Notes under the pieces: model-generated
The model's input: the letters and a program-made list of their open reading frames with translations, nothing else
What the model was told of the DNA's origin: nothing
The model's database searches: none
Shown here: in pieces, positions 10,758-21,699 of the stretch
How the letters are laid out: each line of letters opens with the position of its first letter
How positions within the stretch are numbered: position 1 is the stretch's first letter
Translations under genes and position numbers: made by a program
From: Gnetum montanum
Lineage: Eukaryota > Streptophyta > Gnetopsida > Gnetales > Gnetaceae
Reading direction: 5' to 3'
Assembly (NCBI GenBank): GCA_015680685.1
Contig: MNCI01004656.1
Span: forward strand, 2,206,904-2,270,903
DNA: 64,000 nucleotides

Positions 10758-12793
10758 GCAATGTTAGTCACTATTGCAGTTGAGAAATATGAAAGATTGG
10801 GATTGCCAAAATGCTTCATGCATCGATTTGGGAATCCCAAGGAAGCAACATTGACACCCAAGGCTCAAAAATCCCAAGGGGGGTAATGGGGGTAGCAAGG
10901 CTACAATAGTTCTACATTGGAAGGCTCTATGAAGCTATGTTTCTGCTAGGTAGTGAGAGCTCCTAAATGCCCAAAATGATATACACTCAAAAATGCCAAA
11001 GTATAGAACCTTGAAATGGTATGGAGATTTGGTTTTTATAGGTTTTTGGCCATGAAATGGGCTGAAAATTTACTGCAAATGGCTGACAGATTGGGCTGCA
11101 AATTTTTGCGATGTCAAGGAGGGTAGGTGCCCAAAATCTAGGGGGCTTACCATATATGAAAATTTTCATACCCCATGGCCATTCTGTTTATTAAAAATAG
11201 TAATGTAGGTGTAGTGCACATTCCACTCTGGCTTTACTCCTTCCATGATGGGTCTCCAACCTTCCATGCTGGCATTGCAGGGTTTTTGCTAGAGTTGATG
11301 TGATGTTAAAATATTGGTCATGTTACTTCTATGTTGAGGAGGAGCTATCAATGTTGGGAGAATGAAAGATCAATGTTGGGGGTGAAAGTTAAACCCTTCC
11401 CTACTAAGTATTACCCCCCTTCTACACTGGGGGTTAGTGATATCCATTCTCCTACATCCCTCCATGCTTGTTTTAATGCCTCTATAGTAGGAGAAGGTGA
11501 CCCAAACCCCTCCACATTGGAGGTAGGTGATATTTACCTCCTATTAGTGTCTCTAGCATAGAAAATTATGTCCCCCCCCCCTCCCTAATCAAAATTCCAT
11601 TTTTGGCATCCCAAAAGGAATTTTGGATCCCCCCAGGTTAAATATAAACATGAGATGACTCTTTTCACTTGGAAAATGAGACGTTGACTACTTATGAGGT
11701 ATTTTTCAGCCCCAAAATTATGAAACATGTGAGATTATCCCTCATGGGTTACAACCTTCATATTTACAATGAATTTTTGCCTCAAGTTTCATGGGATGGA
11801 GTTACAAAGGTTACAAAATGCAAATTTGGTGGTGTTTCATTGGTTCCTCTTTGTTGGTTTTTGAAGGATTGACTTAAGAGGCATAAACAAAGAATACAAA
11901 ACACCACTACAAGTCCACCATTGACATTCGCTCTCCAATCTTGATCTAGTCATGTTAAATCATGCCAAAGAGTGACTATGGTGATGGGATAAGGATATGA
12001 TGAGTTGATGGTAATAAGGTTGTAGTGAAATGGTTATGAGGGCTAACAATACATTCCAAGTGTTGAAATCATGGCTATAGAATGGTACTAACATGTTTTT
12101 AAGTGTTGGTCACTTGGAAAATATTCTTGAAGATCGAATCTCTTCGCTCTAGAATTTCTTTGCCCATTGGACTTTGAGGCTTCATTGGCCATTTGAGATC
12201 TTGGTAATTTTCTTCCTCCCTCTTTTTTATGGGGTGAAGACTTCATTGGTTTTCATTGCAAAGGTTGGTTTGATATGGTTTTTCCATTGAATGAGTTGCA
12301 TTACACTCAATGGACTTGTTTTTCCCATCAAACTAGTTGTGGTTGATGGACTTAATTATTTTTCCATTGACTGAGTTGTGTTACATTCAAGTGGACTTGA
12401 GGATGGAACCTACTGAAGAAATATCATCTCACTATACTACATCTTGAGAAACCTAGGTCAACCTTTTTTTTCCAAGCTATGGAAGATCATAATTAGGCTA
12501 TGGGGTTAGGCTCAAGGAGTGATGCTATATGGAGGGAAATGGTACAAGCACTCTTGATAAAGTAGGATAAACTCACAAAATCTTGCACAATGAGGTCACA
12601 TGATGACTTTCTACTATAATGAGTTACACCCTTATGATTACTTTAGGCTTCATCCTACAAACACAACTCCAAGAGGACATGAAAACAAAAAAAATAGAAC
12701 ATGTTATAACATTACAATGCATGCAAACCTCATAGAATGACAAAACCAAGCTACCCAAGTCACAAATGTTGCCAATATAATGCCATTATGTTC
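10758..12793 (-). mobile_element. Tat-Z copy 1 LTR/UTR block
   Basis: Non-coding 2-kb stretch between integrase (right) and gag (left). On the minus strand, integrase - LTR - gag is the order expected where two elements share an LTR in tandem. C-rich runs (11568-11584, 11628-11636) and words such as TTCCATGCTGG and CTCCACATTGGAGG recall the core of the 189-bp array at 17125-19600. I could not place the exact LTR ends, polypurine tract or primer site. A 67-codon plus-strand frame at 11669-11872 is open in both copies but differs by many amino acids. Confidence 0.55.
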
Positions 12794-12909
12794 CATGGTA
12801 CTATTTTAAGGCCCTAGTAGGTCATGGTGCCAATTTAAGATCATAGCAGACCATGATCCCAATTTAAGGCCTCAATAGGCCATATTGCAAATTTAAGGCA
12901 TCAACAAGC
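12794..12909. repeat. 29-bp tandem repeat, four units, in the Tat-Z 3' UTR
   Basis: Units start at 12794, 12823, 12852 and 12881, each beginning CAT and centred on (A/T)TTTAAG followed by a purine-rich (T/A)AG(T/C)AGG-type end. The second Tat-Z copy has the same four units at 63332-63447. The array lies immediately after the integrase C-terminus. Tat/Ogre elements are known for tandem repeats in a variable 3' UTR, which fits. Confidence 0.9.
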
Positions 12910-12914
12910 CATAG

Positions 12915-14290
12915 TAAAGTAGGCTCTCTTGTTGATGGTCATAAATTTCATGGTTTCCAATGGCTACATATAGGTCACATTAATAAGGCTTTATATAGAA
13001 ATGGTTGATTGGATTGGTCAATTCATTTCCATCCATGTTTGCAATATTGAATTCTCTATTTTCATAGGTTCTAGTGATAAGGAAGGACCCTTTCCAATTA
13101 GATGAGAATTTATTTGCATGCTTGTAGATGGATTTGAGGACTAGGTCACTTTCTTTGATCTTACATGTGATCAAGTTATGGTGGTGTTTTTGGTTTTGCC
13201 TCTTTTGATATTACTCAATGTGAGTAAGTGCTTGCATATGTTTCTTCTTCACTGAGTCTCAATCTGCTATCTGCAACTCCTAGCTTTACTAGTTAGTTAT
13301 GAAGTTGGTCAAGGCCACTCAGAAATATGATACATGTAATTCAAGAGGTAAAATAATCTCAAAACCATGAACCAAGTTATAAGGTGTTACATAAGTTACT
13401 GTACAATAGGTTGTATGAGAAGTCCAAAGTGCATGGATAATCTGCTCATGCAATTTATGCTTGTTGTTCTTAAGCATCTTCTTGAGAAAGATAATTATGG
13501 CCTTGTTGCTTGCTTTTGCTTGTCCATTGGCTTCAGGGTAATAAGACATTGAGAAAGAGGGCTTAATTCCTAGGTAATGAAAGAAATCCTTTTTTTCCTA
13601 GCTACTACATTATGTCGATTATCAGTAACTATGGTCATGGTTATACCAAAACGGGCTACAATGTTATCTAGGATGAATTTACAGACTTTTTTAGATGTTG
13701 TCCTCCTTAAGAAAATAGCTTCAACCTACTTAGTAAAGTATTCAGTTATAGTGATGATGAAACTATGCCCTACTGAAGACTTAGGTGTTATATGTCTAAT
13801 GATATCCAACCTCCATTATTGACATGGCAATGTTATCTTAGTGGTATGAAATTTAGTTATTGCTACATGTATCAGGTTACTATGCCACTGGCATGTATTA
13901 CAAGTCTTAATCTTTTGCAAGAAATTTTTCTTCATATTATATGAATAATAACATAACCACCTAATTTTAGTAGCCATGGCTCTAGGCCCTTTATGTTCCC
14001 CATAAATACCCTCATGAACCTACTCTAGGACTATTCTAGCTTTGATTTTACCAAGCACTTTAACGATGCACCATCATAGGACTGTTAGCCTAATGTGTTA
14101 TCACCTATGATGATATAATGCATTAATCATTTGCATACAATGTCCTTTTGAGTAGTAGTCAAGCCTTGTGAGGATTCATCATGCATAAGGTAAACTTTGA
14201 TATCATCATACCACTACTTGGCAAGAGTAATATGAACTATGGCCATGAACGTATCCTCAACATTTTGTGTGATGAAAATAGCATAGTCCA
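12915..14290 (-). pseudogene. Tat-Z integrase
   Basis: DDE integrase of a Tat-lineage element in broken frames. Visible on the minus strand: an HHCC-type zinc-finger end (CNTCQW, about 13885-13905), the first catalytic region (WRLDII, near 13800), the second (IVTDN, near 13630), then YYPEANGQAKASNKAI at 13500-13545, where the usual catalytic Glu of the NGQAE word is Lys. Next come the conserved ALWTSHTTY and TPYNLVHG segments. The C-terminal part (12980-13174) ends in a MDGNELTNPINHFYIKPY-like tail. Stops and the lost Glu show it is dead. Confidence 0.85.
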
Positions 14291-14700
14291 TGGTTAAGGT
14301 GGATAACCTACTAAACACATCTAGTGTTACACTAAGGGCTAATGTTGCAATTGTATCAGCTATGACATTCTTGTTTCAAGTTATGTGTTGGATATCAATG
14401 TTTGTAAATTGTTATAACAATTACTTCCCTAGGCCACAGTAAGGTTGTAAATGTTTGTCTTTACATGCATAGACCTTGATTACTTAGTTACCCACAAGTT
14501 ATGAATCAACTTTGATTATTAATTGGTTTATTCCTAGGTCATGAGCTACCATCATCTCTCTCATCAAACCCTCATACTTTGCTATGTTTTTGGTACATGA
14601 AAACTCAAAACGATAGGAAAAGGATCAGATTTCATCATATGGCAATGTTACAATAGCAACAACATTGGTCTCATGTGCAATTGAAACTTCATAAAAGTGC
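14291..14700 (-). pseudogene. Tat-Z archaeal-type RNase H
   Basis: Minus-strand frames read FSYRFEFSCTKNIAKYEGL, then AHDLGINQLIIKVDS, the arrangement of the additional (archaeal-type) RNase H domain found in Tat-lineage Ty3/gypsy elements. The catalytic-type Glu (KYEGL) and Asp (VDS) remain, but stops interrupt the frame. It lies between the gypsy RNase H and the integrase, the standard Tat position, which supports the lineage call. Confidence 0.78.
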
Positions 14701-14839
14701 ATGACCTCCTCATAACCCTCAGGTACTTTGCTAACAATGTTGATATGTTCATCAAGGAACTTAGGATCTAAGGCTACTTGGTTATCAACAAGTGATATTA
14801 TGAGTTGTATGGCTATAGCTTGACCTTTCATTCAGGATT

Positions 14840-16450
14840 AAGAGATGTAATGAAGGTCAAATTTCATAGTTATGGATTTCCATCTAGTTGTATGGTTACT
14901 TTTGTAGATGTTGGTCATTATGGCGTTATGTACATTGGCTTTGCAAATGATGTTGACTTGGCTTTTGAAGAGGTAGTGTCTTCACTTCTTCAATGAAAAG
15001 ACTAGTGCTAGACAATTCTTCTCCACTTTAGTGTACGAGGTCTTGTGGGTAACTAATGCATTGCTAAGGTAGTATATAGGCATCTTTGCTCTATCATCAT
15101 GCTTTTGATAGAGTAGAGAGGCAATGGACATGTTATAGATAGTAAGGTAGATGTAAAAAAATTTAACCTCTTGTGGAGGATATACTAACAGTAGTTGCAC
15201 CAACTCTTGCTTAAGGTTTTCAAAGGCCGCTTGGCATTAAGCCATCTACTCATAGTGGAATCTTTTCTTAAGAAAGTGTTGCATAGGTTGTAACTTACTT
15301 ATAAGCTTAGTAATAAAGCTATAAATAAATTACAATTTGTATTATAATCCCCAAAGCTCCTTAAGGTTTGTAGGCACTACTAATTTAGATATGGCCTTAA
15401 CCTTATCAGGATTGACATGTATCCTTGCTTTGGACACTACATAGCCAAGTATTTTACCGGTCCTAACACCAAAGATGAACTTCTTAAGGTTAAGTTGGAG
15501 CTCATACTTAAGGCATCACTTAAGCACAAAAGCTAGGTCATTAGCATAGTCATTAGACACCTTGGACTTAATCACTATATCATCCACATAATAGTGGAGC
15601 AAACCTAGCATGTAATTGTTAAAGATATAGGTCATGACTCTCTAGTAAGTTAATCCTACATTCTTAAGGCCAAAGGGTATCATAGTATAGCAAAAGGTAC
15701 CCTAAGGAGTCATGAAGGTCATGCTAAGATGGTGTTCTAGGTTGATCCTAATTTGGTTGTATGCCATGAATCCATCCATAACAAACAACAAGGCATGTCC
15801 AGTCATAGTATTGATAAGTTGATCAATACTAGGTCAAGAAAAGACATCCTTGATAGTCACTTTATTTAGGTCTTAGAAATCAATGCAAATATGGATACTC
15901 TCATTCTTCACGAGAACTACCACTATGTTGGACACCCATTCTGCATAGTCAATGACTTGGAAAAATCCTTCTTGATAAAGTTTTGAAATCCCACCACGAA
16001 TTGCTAAGGCTAATAAAGTCTAATCTTGTGCACTTTTTGCTTAACTAGTCTAATGATAGGGTCTGGTATGATGTTTTCTTGTACTAGGAATGGATCTAGG
16101 CTTGACATATCTTTATATAACTAGGCAAAGAACTTAATGTTATCATGTAATACTTTGGCAATGTCTTGAGCTTGTTGAGGTACTATTGAGGAACTTAGTT
16201 TAAGGGTTTTCTTCTTACCATTGTGTGTTGTGAAATGAACCTCAACTAGAGAGTCTTCAATTATGTTACCAGCCTCAAGGTTGAGGGTCGTAACTAGGTT
16301 TTTGGATGATTCTAAGGGTTTTCTAATAGAGGCTATGTGATCAACAAGACTCTTAGGCTCAAGATCTAAGAAATGAAAGTAGATACATGGCTTGACATCA
16401 CCATGGGATCAATGTAGGAATGAAGGCAAACTGATCTACTCCTAGGTACT
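14840..16450 (-). pseudogene. Tat-Z reverse transcriptase and RNase H
   Basis: Reverse transcriptase in decayed minus-strand frames. The N-terminal approach is at 16080-16400 (EVHFTTHNGKKKTLKLSSS, then LDPFLVQENI). The catalytic box YVDDIVIKSK keeps both Asp (YVDD at 15579-15590), with FGVRTGKILGYVVS just after. The RNase H region at 14982-15203 reads PIYYLSNALVTHKTSYTKVE, the usual Tat RNase H context. In-frame stops are frequent. Upstream, where gag and protease should be, only spacer and the 189-bp array are seen. Confidence 0.85.
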
Positions 16451-17120
16451 CATATTCTAATCTTGCATGTCAACCAAAAGCATATTAAGTGGCCCATGGA
16501 TATAAGTAAATGAAATTATGAAAATACATGCTATTTTAATGAAAACAAGGTCATCCAAGGTTATAAATAGAGTAAAAATAAGTAAATAAGATGTAGTAAG
16601 GGCCAACAAAAGGTCAAAAAAAGGGTAAGAAAAGGTCAAACAAAGGGAAGTATGAGAAATGAGGCCATTAATGATCAACAAGGGTCATAGTTTTGCTAGT
16701 TTTAGACCTTAGTGGGACATGATGCTAGTTTAAGGCCATAGCAGGTGATGGTCACATGTGTCAAATGGTGGTTAGGGAAGGTTAAACCCTACCATTTAAT
16801 ATGAATCAAAGGCTAAACAAGACCATATAAGCCTATAATAAGGATAAACACAATGAAATAAAAGTATTATCAAGGCTAAATAGGATAAACAATGTAATAA
16901 TGTCCAAAATAGGTTATGATGATGATAAAGCAAGGCTGAAATAAGGCAACGTAGGACACACATGATGAATCTTGATCAAACCATGTTTACAAAGGATTAG
17001 ATTTTTCTAATTTTAGGCCTTAGTAGGCCATGCTTTGAGGTTACAAGGGTCATGTACTAGCTTGGGCATCATTCAGGGCTATTTCTAGGTTTTTTGGAAT
17101 AAAAAAGAAAGGATTTTAAG
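16451..17120. other. Spacer with echoes of the 29-bp repeat
   Basis: No convincing gene. Two stretches (about 16690-16750 and 17005-17035) contain words such as TTTAAGGCCATAGCAGG and GGCCTTAGTAGGCCATG that match the 29-bp units of 12794-12909. Copies of the same repeat motif therefore occur on both sides of the Tat-Z pol. Confidence 0.5.
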
Positions 17121-17124
17121 AATT

Positions 17125-19600
17125 CCACATTGGACCCCTTTGTTTCCATGCTGGCCAACATGGAAGGGGTGATCCCCAACATGGATCAAACATCCAAATA
17201 ATTTTCCAAGCTTTTTTTGCTTAGTTTTTAACTTTTGATGGCTTGCATGTCAGTGTAGTTGACTACGGAAGGGAATGGACTAGTTTTGATGTTAGTTTCA
17301 ACCCTTGGGACCTTTCTTTTAAGCCTAAAAATTTCTTCCATGTTGGATCCACATTAGGTAGGATGGTCCCAATGTGGAAACCAAGAAAAATGGATTTTAT
17401 GCTAATTAGAGGATCATAATTGAGGTTCCAAAGTCTTCCCAACGTAGTGCTAGGCCAAATCTATCAAAATTGGGCACCTTGAAGATCAAAAATTACTAAA
17501 AAGTAGGTTTTGAAACTTCATCCACCCATGTTCATGTTGACTAATGTGGATGGAGGGGGGTTCAATGTGGATAATCTAAATATAAGCCAAAATAAGGTCA
17601 AACAGATAGCTAAAACCTATATCTAGAAGTTGTGCATCTCCTAGCTTCATTTTAAGGCCATTTTAGAAGATTTTAAGTGTAAAATCAAGTTTGAAGTAGC
17701 TTCCACACTGGATCCACATTGGCCAACATGGAGGCAACATGAAGTAGAGGTGAGACTCTTTTTTTTGATCTTATGATGGTTTGGAAAGCAAATGAATTAG
17801 GTTTCTAGGCCCCTAGGGCAACAAACCATGATTTCCCAAGTTTTTATTCAATTTTAGTCATGTTTGGAGGTTGTTTGAGACCATGCAATGTTACATTGCC
17901 TTCGATCCATGCTGAGAGAGTTACTCTAGTGTGGAAGATGAGTGTTGATGAATTCTAGGAGCTAAAATGTTAGTAGACGAGCATCTAGCTAAGGCTATGA
18001 GGTCTTGGGCTTTCTTTGGTGTATATTTTTAAACTCTCAGGGTGTCAACATGCTGTTAGAAAGGGGAAAATAACCCTTTGACATAGGCTCCATGCTAGCC
18101 AGTGTGGAAGAAGAGGTTGCTAGTGTGGATAGATCATAAATCTCATATCTAGGTCAATTTTGACCATAATTGACCATGCACGTTAGCCCTTGAGGTCATC
18201 AATGTCAAGGGTGAGGGTTTATAGTTAAAATCTAGAGGATTTTATGGATCCTAGGTGGTTTTTTGAGTCACCCCCCTTGGATCCATGATAGCCAACATGG
18301 ATCCTACATGGAGGACCTTAGGGAATGTATTTTTTTACATTTTTTGGTAGATATTGGCCATGCATGTGTGTTTCTAGGATCACAGGTGTTGATGGCTAAG
18401 GATCAAAGTTAGAATTTGATACTTTTAAGGCATTTTAGGTATTTTTTAAGCTCACACACCTTTCTCCATACTAGCTAGCATGGATATAGTGTGGAGGATC
18501 AAAGGGAAGATATTTCTGATTATTTTTGATCAATCTTGGTTGTGTATGTTTATTCTTGGGGTCATTGGTGCTAATGGTCATAGCCTAAGATCAAAACTTG
18601 GCAATTTTGAGGGTCTCTTAAGGTTTCTTTAGCTTGCCTCTTTAGTTTCATCTTAGAAAACATGAAACCAATGTAGAAGATCTTAGGAGGTTGATTCATG
18701 ACTATTTTGGGCTAAATTTTCAAAGCTTGGTAGCTCCCGGATGTGTGGATAGGGTTGTAGGGTAAGTTTAGATCAATTGTTTGGATTTTTATGCATCTAT
18801 GACCTCCCATGGACATTCTTAGCTACATCAATTCTAGATCCACACTAGATAGTGTGGAAGAGAGGGGTGTTTAGTGTGAAGGGCAAGAAACTAATGAAAA
18901 ATGATTATTTTTTATAAGTTTCAACTGCTAGGGCCTTTGGGAAGTTTGGGTTGTTGATGAAAGTCTATTTGGAGTTAAATCTTGAAACTTTTGTCTATTC
19001 ACTTCTCAATACAACATGAATCAACTAAGTCCAACATGGAGGTAGGGTTAACTAACATGAATCAACTAAGTCCAAGGGTTTCATGCACTTTCAACTAGGA
19101 TTCATGAGGTTTTGGGGCTACCAAGAATACCTAGAGGGGTTTTAAGACATGTGGGCCCACCCCAAGGATCAGATCTAGGTGTGATGGGTACTAGGGGATA
19201 AGAGTGGATGTAACCCATTGGCTCCATTTTGGGCAATATTTCCCTAGTATGGAAGCCCAAAATACCAAGTTTTAACTAGATCTAATCCCCTATCGAAGCC
19301 TAAGGTTCGATGAGGTAGGACACAATTGCCAAAAATAGTAAGGAAGTTACGTTTTTAAGGTTTTAGAAGGATGGAAGAATTCATTAGTGTTGGATCCATG
19401 ATACCTAGCATGGATTCATGGGGGTTAAGGCTTAAACATGGTTTGAGGCATTTAAGGGATCAAAACCCTTAGCATTAATGGAGTTTTCAATCTAAAAACA
19501 CCATGCATGTGGGCATATGGTGGGACCCATGGCTCAAAACTTAGAAAAAATTAATAAGATTAAATGTAAGTGTTGTTTCCTCTTCTAATCTTAGCATGGA
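17125..19600. repeat. Decayed tandem array, about 13 units of about 189 bp
   Basis: A recurring core resembling TCCATGnTAGCCAACATGGA, often with a following GTGTGGAGGATC-like word, appears at about 17145, 17340, 17525, 17700, 17905, 18090, 18280, 18468, 18648, 18838, 19012, 19222 and 19395. Intervals range from roughly 170 to 210 bp and average near 189. The clearest core (18280) is an inverted repeat with 9-bp arms, GGATCCATG ... CATGGATCC. Outside the core the units are too diverged to align confidently by eye. It adjoins the Tat-Z pol, and the Tat-Z LTR/UTR has similar words, so origin from this element is plausible. Confidence 0.65.
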
Positions 19601-20109
19601 GAATGCTTCCTCCTTACCTCACCCCCCCTACACTACCCCTTGCACTTCAGTGCACTTTGAGTTCTAATGCACAAAATTGGCAATGAGGGTGAGAGTGGAA
19701 ATGCTTACATTTAGGCTTGAGTTTTATTGTTGATTTGAATAAAACACTAATCACACTATAATCAATTGGCAATGCACCACATTTCATAATATCATAAAAA
19801 ATTCTAATATTGAATGCTATACATCTTGGTTGAATCACACCTATTGAGAAAAGTATTTAGATAACCATTACACCTTATAGATCTAGGATGAGGATATGTT
19901 ACTAACCCAAATTACCAATTACTCTTGTGACATCTCATCCCCAGATGTTATGGAAAATGTCAAATATATGATATATTAGACATCATGCATAAGAAGAAAA
20001 TATACCAAACACAAAATATATGTGATATTCAACATTATGTATAAAGTAAATAATAGGAAAAATGTAGAAAGAGGAAGAAAAGAATGCTTTATTGATATGG
20101 CATAGCATA
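19601..20109. other. AT-rich tract, no gene seen
   Basis: Begins with a C-rich run near 19622 and ends at the decayed chromovirus protease. A word TGTGACATCTCATCCCC at 19928-19944 could be an element terminus but nothing confirms it. Confidence 0.4.
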
Positions 20110-20640
20110 TCTGGATCATACTCTAAGAGTATTCCTTGGGGTTTTCTTCCTCTAGCATCTATTCCTTAGAGGCAATATAGAACTTCCACCATGGTTAGGT
20201 CTATAACCCAGCTAGAAGGGATGGCTAGTCCACTTCCTATCCTACTTCACTTGGGTTCCCATGACTTGCCTATACCGACTGCACCAGTCCATGCCTAGAA
20301 TGACCTCTAAACCCAGGTATAAATGCCATAGGTTAAAGCCCCAAAGGTTACCTTATGAGACACGTCTATTATTACAACATGCCCTTTCAAGTCTTAATTA
20401 CAACTACCCTTTTAGGTCTTGTTAAGATAACAATAACACTTGTTATGCAGAGACATCATCTTCATTAGGCAACAACACCATTTGGGAATGGAGATGTGAC
20501 AACTCTAGAGTAAATAACATTTTATTGGGCTCCCATATTAATCAAAACATGAATCCATTCCTTGTTAAGAACACATTTAGTTCCAACCCAAAAGAAAGAT
20601 TTTCTTAGTGGATGGTCTTCTCTGTTCACATTTTTCATAA
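20110..20640 (-). pseudogene. Chromovirus-type protease fragment
   Basis: Retropepsin relic on the minus strand downstream of the CCHC gag. The first motif is LINMGAQ in place of the usual D-S-G-A, so the catalytic Asp is lost. Further on ILGMDWCSRYR near 20255-20285 matches the ILGMDWL word typical of chromovirus proteases. Stops are common. RT should follow to the left but is missing, so the element is truncated near 20100. Confidence 0.7.
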
Positions 20641-21695
20641 ATGCATAGAAATTTAATTTAGACATTTCCTCAATAGTGAAAACATTAGTATTACCTTTTT
20701 TAAGGTCTTGATTTCATAACTCCTTCTATAAGGTTTGTAAAGAATTACCTTTGGTTATCTTGTCATGTGAACATTTCCATTGCTTATGTCCCCACTCTTC
20801 ACATTTGAAGCATTAAATCTTGGATTAGTTGTTGTCTTGATCATTACCTTTTTTATTTTGGTCCTTCTTTCCCTTTTCCTTTTCATTGTTTTTCTATTAC
20901 TTCTTGTCATGGATATCCCCTTTAGCTTTAGATTTTGACTTAGATCCCTTTTCTAATTTAGATCTCTTATCCTTCCCATTTGAAGCTTGTTTACTCTTGC
21001 ATCCAAATCCATTGAGTTTCTTCTCTACCTTAAGTGCCAAATCATAAGTCTCATCAAAGGTTTAAGGCTCATAAGATGTTAACTCCTATTGATAAGTCAT
21101 GTTGAGACATTCTAGAAAGATTTAATCTAGTTCATATTCCATCCAATTTATCATAGCTTGATGAAGTAGAACTCAAAATTTAATATCAAATTCCTTGACA
21201 TCTTTTGTCTTCCTATCTAAGGAGTTTTAGCTTCATGATTGTCACTTGTCTCAATCAATATTGTTCAAATTAATATTTCATCATATACTTCATTAAGGAC
21301 CAATCATTAATATATTGACCATTTTTCCTCACATAACTTTGGGACTTCTTTTCAATCAAGTAGAATTCATACTTCCTAATCTAGATTTAACAATAGGTAT
21401 CCTTAGACATTTTGGTACCTTCTCAAGTGTATAATGCTTATCACATATCTACAACCAGTTTGAAAAATCATTGGTATCATCTACACCATTGAAAGTCTTT
21501 AAAATAACATATGGAATTTGTTATAGAATTCATGAATGCTTTAGAAAGTGTTGCTTCATATACATCGTTAAGCTTACCATGAGAAGAAGAATATGTTACT
21601 GATGGAGCTCTAGGAGTTTTCATATGAGGACTTGAATTCCTTTATCCTAAAATCCTAGGATGATGGATTCTCAAACTCCCATAGCTAGAATGCTA
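20640..21695 (-). pseudogene. gag: Chromovirus-type gag with CCHC zinc knuckle
   Basis: The zinc knuckle at 20771-20812 is intact: CFKCEEWGHKQWKC, spacing C-x2-C-x4-H-x4-C. A Lys-rich basic segment lies after it, and the gag core upstream is broken by stops. From about 21060 to 21695 the sequence is collinear with the plus-strand fragment at 48110-48715, including words for an S-S-H-G-K-L linker and a KIPYVIFKTFNGVDDTN-like core. Homology stops at about 21700, where Athila-B pol begins. Confidence 0.78.
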
Positions 21696-21699
21696 TTCC

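Larger units (their letters stand above)
10656..13461 (-). repeat. Large direct repeat, copy 1 (Tat-Z block)
   Basis: Collinear with 61211-64000 in the same orientation, offset about 50.54 kb, with nearly equal length and mostly substitutions (by eye roughly nine bases in ten agree). In minus-strand order the block contains the end of an integrase, a 29-bp tandem repeat, a 2-kb LTR/UTR-like stretch and the first codons of a gag gene. Copy 2 runs off the window end, so the true repeat is longer. Confidence 0.92.
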
